Shown here: piece after piece, positions 20,256 through 28,257 of the stretch
How the letters are laid out: every line of letters starts with the position of its first letter
Numbering within the stretch: position 1 is the stretch's first letter
Assembly (NCBI GenBank): GCA_000827495.1
Contig: KN817744.1
Location: 1-28,257, forward strand
Source: Hypholoma sublateritium FD-334 SS-4
Lineage: Eukaryota; Basidiomycota; Agaricomycetes; Agaricales; Strophariaceae
Reading direction: 5' to 3'
Length of the DNA stretch: 28,257 nt
Notes under the pieces: generated by a model
The model's database searches: none
What the model was told of the DNA's origin: nothing
The model's input: only the letters and a program-made list of their open reading frames with translations
Program-made: the position numbers and the translations under genes

Positions 20256-21801
20256 TCATTCTTGGGATCGATCTATCAGGCATTGCACCTCCATCGCCAG
20301 CCTTTCAAACCGTTTTTGGCCGAAATTCAATTCCAGAACCAGCGAACCATCGTCGAGGTATCCAAGAATAGTAATGACGTTAACAAGTTTTGCGAGTGGC
20401 GACCGCAAAACAGTGATTTTGTGGCTGCATAGTGTACGGCCAGCGCCTGTCCCGGTCCAATTAACGTTTGCGATATTAGCGATAATCATATTCGACATGA
20501 CCGCGCTCTCGTTCACACTCGGATTGAAAAACATGGTGAAACGCCTGGTTTTCGCACCTTCGAGCATTAAATTGTAGCACTGGAGAGCTTGTTCCTCAGT
20601 GAATGATTGCCGTGCCTGATAAAAATGATACGCCAGGTCCGAGATCGAGATATGTCGCAGCTCGTGAGCGGTATATGGCCGATATGGAAGAGGCATAACA
20701 CAATTATGAGGGTATTCCGCGAGAGAACCATTGAAAAATCGTCTGAGGGATGCTAGATTACCCAAATGAAGTGTCGCGTTGGGATTCAAATTTTCGTCAG
20801 AGAATATCGTCTGTGTTAATAATAAGGATCAGCCAATGAGACAGTTGACTTCAAAACGTGGCGCATCTCCTTACCTTAAATAGGAAGGCAGTGATGATGT
20901 CTCCTTTCGAAAGGTGGATACTAGAATCCAAGTTTGTTGTTTCGACCAGATTTTGTCGTGTATCATCAATCAAATTTTGCAGGGCAGTTGGGGGAATGAT
21001 GAGCATCCTACACTTTGAGTTCTTCCAAAATATCTGCCAGTGTGACCAGAGCAAAAATGATAAAATCCACCAGATTCCCACAAGACCTGTGGAGATATAT
21101 TCCTTTTGTCTACCGACATCGGGGTGATCAAGAGACGCTTGTTTAATAGAGGCGAGGATCAGGTTCTCGTTGTTGCCAGGATGTAAGGGCGTTGGGACTC
21201 GCCACTCCTGTCCTAGAAGCTCAGCTTCCACCGCATGTATGACGGCAGCTATACCAAGTCCGTCAAATGCGACGTGGGGAAAGGTGAGACCAATGCATGA
21301 ATATGGCTGGTCTCCCGGGAAATGGGTAACATGCCAGTGAGTGAGGGGAGTCGAAGAATTGTTTATCCATTCGTCTATAGATCTGGGGGCCTGGGCGTGT
21401 CTGAAGATTGTAGATGGAAGGGAATTGTGCTGGAGACCTAAAGGAAGCGTCACGAAGTTGGAGAGTGGCTCAGTCGAGGTTTTAGAGCTAAGAGCAAAGC
21501 GCCTGTAATTTGGCGGGCATCCATGGAGTTGGACTTTTACTTGATACGTCTCCTGAAGATCAGCAATATGATGAACATATACTATGTTTCTTTCACGTTA
21601 CACACATACGTCGATTCTCTCTATCCGTCCGTTCAACAGCGTCCATTTGGTGATAGCATTATCGAGTGCCATTTCGAGTTGTGCAATATCAACAGACCCC
21701 TCCACGAGCCATCCTAGAGTAAGGACAACTCCGGCTGACAAGTTATCGTAGAGTGTGAGTGGGTACACCGCTTCATCTTTGGTGTCGGTTACAGACAACA
21801 T
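20256..21801 (-). CDS. BAHD-like HXXXD acyltransferase
   Basis: Three exons (21801-21610, 21552-20875, 20810-20256) with phase-0 introns of 57 and 64 bases give 474 residues, a normal length for this family. The catalytic HXXXD motif is TFPHVAFDGLG (His 157, Asp 161). The first exon (LSAGVVLTLGWLVEGSVDIA) matches the usual N-terminal strand-helix of CoA-dependent acyltransferases. A strongly hydrophobic segment at about 219-240 (GLVGIWWILSFLLWSHWQIF) may be a membrane anchor, which soluble plant BAHD enzymes lack. I do not see the DFGWG motif near the C-terminus, as in many fungal members. The enzyme would move an acyl group from CoA to a hydroxyl or amine acceptor; the substrate is unknown. 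A TATA-like TATAAG lies about 85 bases before the start on the minus strand. It appears intact. Confidence 0.85.
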
Positions 21802-22027
21802 GATATGCAGAACGAGGCGCAGTCGAGGAGGCTACCGTGGGTCACATATGAGATACGTATGTTGAATGTTTATGCGCAACTCCGCTTATACTATGACGGA
21901 CTATTTTGCACTAGTGTGTAATCCGTTATCAGTCGGACTTTCGCCCAATACCTTCAGGGACAAGATGGGACAAGCCATTCAATAATTATGACACAATCAG
22001 TTCAGCGACGGAGTCAAAACTATGATT

Positions 22028-22655
22028 CAGTAGTGCTCACACCAGCGACGCGTTATCCCGCACTGGAATAAGCCAAAGGCAATATTACACAATCCCTTCC
22101 TGGTGGAGCAGTAAATTGACGGGTGATTAAAGCGGGTGCATCGAGAAAACGACTCCCCGGGTATTGGGGAAGAAAAGGGAAGCCAGAGATGCACCGAAGC
22201 GTCCGACGAACGCCGCCCCTCCAGCGGCAAACGCAAAAGGTAGACCGAAAGTTATTGTTATGCCCCTCATCATATCAAGCTACATTTCAGCACGTCGTGC
22301 GCCGTTCCGTCTGGTATATCAGGAACAGGGGATGCCCCAAGTTGGGAGCGCTTCAACTTTGGGCCCACCAGAACTTAGAAGCACTTAGCACGATGAGGTG
22401 AGCATCATCGAGATTCTATGATTGAGAAGCCGCTATCCTTACCAAGTGTTCGCAGACGGTATTGACCATGAGTTCATTTTTAACAGACTAGCTGGAGCAG
22501 CTGGGGAGGGGGAGGTTCCGGTGGGTCAAAGCAGCTCACTGATGCGCTATAGAGTAGAAAAGGTTGAGAAAAGGATAATGAGTTGGTGACAGAACCGCAG
22601 TTGCCGAAGATCACATGGCGTTCATCAACGGGCCGGTTAAATGGCCTAGGCCGTC
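22028..22655 (+). pseudogene. Decayed copy of the 3' exons of the ten-exon gene at 23987-26152
   Basis: This stretch parallels 25515-26170 over about 630 bases. Shared sequence includes TGGAATAAG[C/T]CAAAGG, AGATGCACCGAAGCGTCCG-like coding, CCGCTATCCTTACCAAG and CTGATGCGCTATAGAGTAG. In this copy the intron-7 donor GT has become GC (22073-22074 region) and the matching acceptor CAG has become CAT. A TAG interrupts the exon-8 frame near its end, and the exon-9 stretch lacks the DSGTWKRRK part. The 5' exons are absent. It is a partial, non-functional duplicate lying upstream in the same orientation. Confidence 0.75.
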
Positions 22656-22813
22656 CTCCTCGATAGAAATTAGAATGGAATTATTCGATTAAGGGTCGAC
22701 CTGCGGTCGCCTCAGCACCTTGCTGGGATTAGAGATACAGTAAGAGTCAACTTATTGACACCGTATTACTTATTTGTAGAGAAAGTGTTCACGTCATCGA
22801 CGTAGTACTTAGG

Positions 22814-22859
22814 CTGGCGCAACCTGGACGTACTGACGTACGTCCAGGATGCGCGCCAG
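22814..22859. repeat. Strong hairpin / inverted repeat
   Basis: CCTGGACGTAC (22823-22833) and GTACGTCCAGG (22838-22848) are perfect 11-base arms around a TGAC loop. Outside them CTGGCGC (22814-22820) pairs with GCGCCAG (22853-22859) across small bulges. It lies in gene-free DNA. It could be the end of a small transposon or the remnant of one; a transcription role is not supported. Confidence 0.7.
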
Positions 22860-23900
22860 GAAAACAACAACAACGAATGGTTAAAAATGACAGACTTGTC
22901 CAAGACTTGTTGGCAGACCAATGGCAGACGGCCCCAAGACGGCCCCGGGCCGAGGAATTGTGACAGTCAGGCTAGTCAAGTACGAGCCTGGGGCGGCAAG
23001 TTGACAAACACCGAAATGGTTGCAGAAAAGCAGTTCAAAGGGGTTTTCTATCTTTCAAAAAGACGCAAGGAATTTTATGATAGCAGGACCAAGGCGGGGA
23101 ATGTTTAAGATGACAAGGTCGGCAAGTGGCTATACATGGCTGTTTGTACTTCTTTGATCGGTGACTTTTTTTTTCGAGATGTCGGATTCCTGCTCGCGAC
23201 TTTGTGTGTGCATGTGTCGCTGGTGTTTGTATCTATGTTATTCAGAACATGTGGGACCATTGCTTTCAGCAAGGTGACACTTGCTCAAGCTTACTGAGTG
23301 CGATAAAAATAAGGTTCTCGAGGAAGATATCATGTCCGTGTCTGCGACAGGCCGGGGAAAGTCTTCGTACATGAACATCATGATTATTACCATTGCCCTG
23401 GATATAAACAAAAAACCTTCAATCGTGCTTCTTACGGATTCATCTATGCTTGTGCTAAGGTGCGCAGTAAGGTAGATAGCGCGAGACTCGAATATAGCAC
23501 TTGAGCGCCCGTGAGATCTCGGGTGCAATGATGGTCAAGTTCAAGTCAAATTGAAGTTCAAACATTTGGGCGGCGTTGCACAGGTTTTGACTACGTTATC
23601 GGGGTTGTGAGAATTTTATTAGTATCCCAAAGATTGTACAAGAAAATATTTTCTAGTTCTTCTATGTCGTTCCAACTTTGCACTCTCTGGTTAGTATTTG
23701 TGTAGATATATTGCGCTCAAAGTGTCGTCCAAATCGTGAAATAATTGTTCCGAAGCAGAGTAACGGGCGGGGCAATATGTCAAAAGAAAACTGAGCCCTC
23801 ACCAGACATCAGCGCGAGTCATCGTGAAGGAGCGGGAGCAATACGGGGCTGGCCTGATCCTCGTGTTCTCCGAAACAAGTCTTCACACTGTCCGTGCTGC
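22860..23900. other. Intergenic, no gene seen
   Basis: Beyond the hairpin no open frame has family resemblance or coding-like composition. The last part should hold the promoter of the ten-exon gene. Confidence 0.5.
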
Positions 23901-23903
23901 TCA

Positions 23904-23910
23904 TATAAAG
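23904..23910 (+). promoter_or_regulatory. TATA box of the ten-exon gene
   Basis: TATAAAG lies 76 bases before the last base preceding the ATG at 23987. The leader between them is A/C-rich (CCACCACCATACCAACACG), as at the other TATA-driven genes here. Confidence 0.55.
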
Positions 23911-23986
23911 CCGGTGACAGATTTGAAAGCGAGTATCAAACCGACTCTGAACCACCACCATACCAACACGAATAACGCCTACCAAG

Positions 23987-26152
23987 ATGTTCTCTCAACA
24001 GATTTCCTTTGCACCCTCGTACACACCGACTTCGCAGACCAATGTCGACGAAGAAGTCGGCGAATCCGGGCTCTACCCCTCATCGCAGCTGCCTCTGCCC
24101 GTGCAGCAGCCGGCGCCTGAACATGTAGAAGACATGGAGTGGACCTTCCTGGACAACTTCATAGCAAATACTCTCGGTGAGATCAAGCTGAGCTCGAGAT
24201 TGTTGTGCTGTGCCACTCAACACTGCGATATTAGACCGGGCCGCATCTTCCGATACTTCTTCCTCGTCCGAAATCCTAGAGCGAGAACTAGACGCTGAGC
24301 AGGCTGCGAAATATCTCTTCGACGAATTAATCGTACACGCGGCGCAACGTAAGTCATATATTTTCAACCATTGGACGAAATCCGAATAACAGACCTATTA
24401 GGCGAGTCGCTTATGCCCTGCAGCCCAGGATACAGTGCACTGCACAGCCCCGATGCGACGATAGGCGATCAAGATATTGGAGCAGGATGGTCTGACATAT
24501 GTTCAGACGACATATCCCAATCAAACTGTACATCTGCATCATTATCAAACGGTCAGTTATATCATGAATCCAGACTGCCGGGTAGGGGGCACTCACATTT
24601 TTTACCATAACGTAGATCCTGTCATTGACTCTGGTGTCCCCTCTACCGAATCGGATATCCAGGGGGACATAAATCTATGGCTTAATAGAAGCTATATCTT
24701 TAATGATGAGGGGTTCAATGAGCGCGGTGCACTAGCCTGCCCCAGCACGTCTTCGAGCGCATCATTCGAAGAGATTGACTCCCGTACCGGAGATGCTCAG
24801 GCTATTCACATGCCGCGCGCTCAACGACACGATCAACGAGAAATCCTCTCCCCACCTCCCTATGCTGACGAGATTGCGGGCAGAAAACGTACAAATACCT
24901 TATCAAATATATGGTGGGCAAAAGACTCCCAGGCGGACAGTGCACCACTATCCAATGGTCAGTCGATGTCGTGAACATATCATTCAAGAGGGACTCACAA
25001 TTTTACCCATAAAGGTTTTGATGATTCCCGTCCCGAATTGGATTTGTGGACGAATACCAGCTCCCCATCGAGCAGCGGCTCGCAATCTGGTTCTGTGTTG
25101 GGTGCACCATCTTCATCCAGTGCATTGTCGGGCGCGTCTTTCGATGTCAACCAGTTCAGTCCAAGAAGAGCGCCGACGAGCGTTACGCTGGATACTCGCC
25201 GCGGTAAGTCGTAGATAGTTAACTTGATCCAGCAATTTGTTGATAAGAATACGTTTAGCAACCACCTCGCGGTATGCCAGATGTCCAAGCAATCCAGGAA
25301 TACTGTCAGTAATCAGTGAGCCACAGAAGACAAAAAATGAAGTGAGTCAATAGTAGCTTCCTGGAAGATAGGAGTGCATGACATTCATTTCAAGGTGACT
25401 TTCAAGAGACTGCAAGAGAGCAGTCTATCGCAATCAACAATTCCCTCAGCGAAGAGGGGATTAACAAATAACAAAGGATGTGACCCATACACCAGAGCCA
25501 GTGGTTCCACAGCTTCTGGTGCGTGCGTCGCGATGCATAACACCGCGCGCATTGGAATAAGTCAAAGGTAATGTTAGATGATCCCCTCTTGACAGAATGG
25601 AAGGTCGACTGGCTAACGAAAGCGAGTGCAGCGGGAAAAGACATCCCCAAATATCGGGGACAAAAAGAAAAGCCAGAGACGCACCGCCGAAGCGTCCGAA
25701 CGCCCCTCCAGCAGCGAAAGCAAAAGGTGGGCCAAGTTATATTGTTACGGCCCCATCATTTGAGCTGGATTTCAGCGTGTTGTCCACGATTTCGTCCGGT
25801 GTATGCGCAGCAGGGGGTGTTCCAAGTCGCGGGCGCTACAGCGGACCCTCCACAAGCACCCAATGTGATGAGGTGAGTATCATCGATGTTTGAACAGCCG
25901 CTATCCTTACCAAGCGTTCGCGGATAGCATGGGCCGCCAATTCGTTGTTAACGGACTGGATGGAACAGATGAGGAGGGGGAGGTCCCGGTGGGTCAAGGA
26001 AGCTCGCTGATGCGCTATAGAGTAGAAAAGGATAGCGGCACTTGGAAGAGGAGAAAACTGCTGGAGGTAAGTTGCATCGATTGATTGGCGCGATTGTGAC
26101 GCGATGATGAAAAATTTAAAACAACCGCCTTCAGTTACCCAAGATCACATGA
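23987..26152 (+). CDS. Ten-exon gene for a Ser-rich, probably nuclear protein of unknown function
   Basis: Exons 23987-24176, 24235-24348, 24393-24551, 24616-24957, 25015-25203, 25259-25341, 25395-25567, 25632-25864, 25915-26066 and 26135-26152 join in phase to 550 residues. The first five introns all interrupt codons in phase 1. Residues 1-380 are Ser/Pro/Asp-rich and low in hydrophobic core. A basic stretch SGTKRKARDAPPKRPN (about 425-440) looks like a nuclear localisation signal. The C-terminus has GEVPVGQGSSLMRYRVEK then TWKRRKLLELPKIT. Exons 4 and 5 are related modules: LWLN/LWTN, then CPSTSSSASFEE versus APSSSSALSGASFD. The donor for intron 8 is the weakest choice: GTGATG at 25865 keeps the frame, while the stronger GTGAGT at 25873 would end the protein about 30 residues on. 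I recognise no family; a regulator of transcription is only a guess from composition. Confidence 0.6.
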
Positions 26153-26569
26153 TCCCGGTCACGCGGCCGGTCGACGATATCACGGTCGCGTCTGGTCGCG
26201 TCCGCCGTCCACCGTCGTCCCCTACAGAAATTGTCGCCTGGATCTTTGGTGATTTGACAAAATTGTATTGCATTGTGAGTATAGTCAAATTGCCACATGG
26301 AGCATTGTTATTGGTCACCGAAATCAGCTTCGACGAACTCTCCCAGAGTCTCCCTGTGTATACATACACACATCTACATACATATTCCCTCTCTTAGCAT
26401 CTACGAAGCTCTAAAAACGATAATCCAGTGTTCAGATTACCATGTGTATCTCAAGTTTATCTATGTATCCAATATATATATAATCTATCCGGATTGGCAA
26501 GTATCCGTGCCGTCTCTTGAGGCGTGTGAAAATTGTAACCACGCAAGGTGTCGGAAAGTTCCCAGGTGC
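26153..26569. other. Intergenic, no gene seen
   Basis: This lies between the ten-exon gene and the Plavaka-like element. Sequence after the TGA at 26150-26152 (CGGTCACGCGGCCGGTCGAC) still parallels the decayed copy near 22630 for a short way. No further gene is supported. Confidence 0.45.
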
Positions 26570-26894
26570 CTGATCAGGAAAGTCCCTGAACAGGCGAGCT
26601 TTTCGCATGATCAGACCATTAGTTTGACATGATCATGCCGACCTAATAAGATAACGCCGAGCTTTCCCTGAGGACAGTAAAGATAGCTGATCAGATGGCA
26701 CTGTCTATTATTAACATTACATCATATCAGTGGACTTGCGAATTAAAATAATCTCACTTGATAGCCNGGCGCTTAGGCGAACATTGCCTNCCATGAGTAG
26801 ATACCAAGCAAATTCCGCCTCCGAGANGTAACTCGAAGCAGAATNTCCACNGTGCTGGTTAGCACCATCAGTGAATCACAATGATCATTGTGAT
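26570..26894. repeat. TGATCA-bearing palindromes, probable subterminal repeats of the right-hand transposon
   Basis: TGATCA occurs at 26572, 26609, 26631, 26688 and 26882, five times in about 320 bases. Several copies sit inside longer palindromes: CCTGATCAGG (26570-26579), CATGATCATG (26629-26638), CTGATCAG (26687-26694) and the perfect 20-base ATCACAATGATCATTGTGAT (26875-26894). Clusters like this near the end of CACTA-type elements are normally transposase binding sites. Confidence 0.55.
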
Positions 26895-27173
26895 AAGTAA
26901 CTGTCAAGGCAATGTGTGACTCAGGTGTTTCCATGATTCATTGACAGCCCAGCGAAGAAAGGTCCTGAATAGTCAAAGAGAGATTATATTTGTGGGATGC
27001 GTAGTACTTTCTCTGAGGTATTAGATTGATGAGAAAACAATTAATAGACGGAGCATATGAATCCTGGCATAAAACTACTCACAGTATTACTCACTTAGTT
27101 GTATGATTCAGAGTGATTCATACTTTGAGAAAAAAGTATTCCTATCAAATCTATTCAATACCATCCAGTTGAC

Positions 27174-27180
27174 TATAAAG
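27174..27180 (+). promoter_or_regulatory. TATA box of the Plavaka-like transposase gene
   Basis: TATAAAG lies 77 bases before the last base preceding the ATG at 27258. Confidence 0.5.
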
Positions 27181-27257
27181 GCTTGATTTCTTGAGTGTAT
27201 ATACCCCAGCCAACTGACGCATTCCAATATTTTTCTATCATCTACGGCACATTATCA

Positions 27258-28257
27258 ATGACTTCTCGACCCACNGAGCTAACCCAGAACTGCCGCTACT
27301 GTGGCACAACATTCAATGTCCGAGGCGTCACCTCTCATGAGCGTCGGTTTTGTCCACAGCGGCCCGAGCTCNGAATNCCCCCTGTGGAAGAAGTGCCAAA
27401 TGAACTCCTTTCCGTTGTACACGACCTCAANGCAGGTGCTGTTAACTTTTTCTGTATTGCTTACAACTTTATCTAACAGCAATTATGTATATTAATTAGA
27501 TGAGGCCGCTTTGATATCAGGCGCGGCTGAACAACAAGCAATGACTGACCAACACGCTGCCAATATTGACCAAGAAGACGAAAATAATCGATCCGAATTT
27601 CTGCTTCGCAATGAAGGTAAGTCTCAAAATTGTATTTTATCATAATTAACAAGTGTATTGATAAGCCGTAAGATCTAGACCAACTGGAGGGAGCGATCTT
27701 CATGAATCAAGACACACCAGAGATTCCTGGATATATGCCTAGTCTCAACGACATTCGGATTATCCACCATCCGTCTGCCGAACGCGAGGAAGACATATAT
27801 TCTTTTGAAGACTACTGCGACCAAGGTGAAGTCAGCGCTGTGGAAGACAACATCCGACGCTTCTCAAATATGGATCACACATCGCCGGACCGTCCATGGC
27901 GCCCATTCGCGTCCCGTATTGACTTCGAACTTGCGGAGTTAATGCTCGATGCACATATGAATGGCCCGCAAATCGANGAAATGTTTGATATTCTTCGCCG
28001 CGTGTCTATTCCAAGGGACGGATCAGGATCCGCCGAGCCATCCGACCGTCAATTATCCACACATTTATCGAAGTCACTCACGCTGCAGAATCGGTCTGAC
28101 CTTGCCCAAATTNGGGACCTTGCGAGGCAGACACGAGCCACTGGAGTGCGTATCAATCTGCAATATACTCTGGACATTGTCAGTTCTAATTAAATACTAA
28201 TTATCCATGGAGTACAGTTTGAACAGAAGAAGATACAGGTAGAATATAAGTCTGACA
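27258..28257 (+). CDS. Plavaka-like transposase, N-terminal part (runs off the window)
   Basis: Exons 27258-27435, 27500-27616, 27673-28145 and 28218 to the window end join in phase across introns of 64, 56 and 72 bases. The N-terminus has a C2HC zinc finger: CRYC (Cys 12, Cys 15) and SHERRFC (His 27, Cys 32), spacing C-x2-C-x11-H-x4-C. A linker rich in Glu, Asp and Gln follows. Exon 3 contains PWRPFASRIDFELAELMLDA and NRSDLAQI, the conserved lead-in of basidiomycete Plavaka transposases. Exon 4 starts FEQKKIQVEYKSD, matching the usual F-E-x5-V-x-YK stretch. The catalytic domain lies beyond the window. The family call rests on remembered motifs of this basidiomycete group; a related KDZ-type element is less likely. 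N bases do not break the frame. Confidence 0.7.

Larger units (their letters stand above)
26570..28257 (+). mobile_element. Plavaka-like (CACTA-related) DNA transposon, left part only
   Basis: The stretch carries the 5' exons of a Plavaka-type transposase, subterminal palindromes upstream of it, and eleven isolated N bases between 26767 and 28113, as in the other multi-copy block of this window. The left boundary is a guess: the first palindrome is used here, and no terminal inverted repeat can be tested because the right end lies outside. Confidence 0.55.

Noticed and set aside
22814..22859. Hairpin as the 3' end of a Helitron
   Set aside because: The CTRR end expected just after the hairpin is absent, and no TC-type 5' end or Rep/helicase gene is seen.
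25568..25595. 28-base intron ending at TTGACAG in the ten-exon gene
   Set aside because: Too short for this genome; the acceptor GTGCAG at 25626-25631, preceded by a CTAAC branch-site-like motif, gives a normal 64-base intron and keeps the same frame.
1..28257. CRISPR arrays, ribosomal RNA or tRNA genes, bacterial operons
   Set aside because: No spaced direct-repeat array, no recognisable rRNA or cloverleaf sequence, and all genes carry spliceosomal introns.

Overview
The window looks like genomic DNA of a mushroom-forming basidiomycete (Agaricomycetes). Every confident gene is cut by short GT-AG introns, mostly 44-68 bases, with in-phase joins. The gene families, a hAT transposon and a Plavaka-type transposase fit that group. 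There is no bacterial-style operon organisation. All gene models below were joined by hand from splice signals and reading phase; none has transcript support.

Layout. 1-1990: relics, including a broken gene of a basidiomycete C2-domain family and two uncertain coding scraps. 1990-5160: a repeat-family block with a precise 545-base tandem duplication of a promoter plus 5' coding region, followed by a two-exon gene for a coiled-coil, Ala/Pro-repeat, Arg/Gly-tailed protein; scattered single N bases mark it as multi-copy. 5432-6363 (-): a 3'-truncated flavin monooxygenase. 6988-8957 (-): a complete nine-exon Ca2+/calmodulin-dependent-type protein kinase. 9688-10625 (-): an F-box-family-like, leucine-rich protein. 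11351-15202: a complete hAT element with an open 970-residue transposase. 15806-17882 (+): a complete eleven-exon cytochrome P450, convergent with 17980-18666 (-), a complete cytosine deaminase of the yeast Fcy1 type. 18667-20255: mostly uninterpretable, partly GC-rich. 20256-21801 (-): a complete HXXXD acyltransferase. 22028-22655: a decayed copy of the 3' exons of the next gene. 23987-26152 (+): a ten-exon gene for an unknown, probably nuclear protein with an internally duplicated exon-intron module. 26570-28257: the left part of a Plavaka-like DNA transposon running off the window.

Function. The kinase and the deaminase are conserved metabolic/signalling genes. The P450, the acyltransferase and the truncated flavin monooxygenase are tailoring-type enzymes; they are separated by other genes and there is no backbone synthase, so a biosynthetic cluster is only a weak possibility. 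The most unusual material is the N-marked multi-copy gene with its exact promoter/5' duplication, and the unknown ten-exon gene with its decayed neighbour copy.
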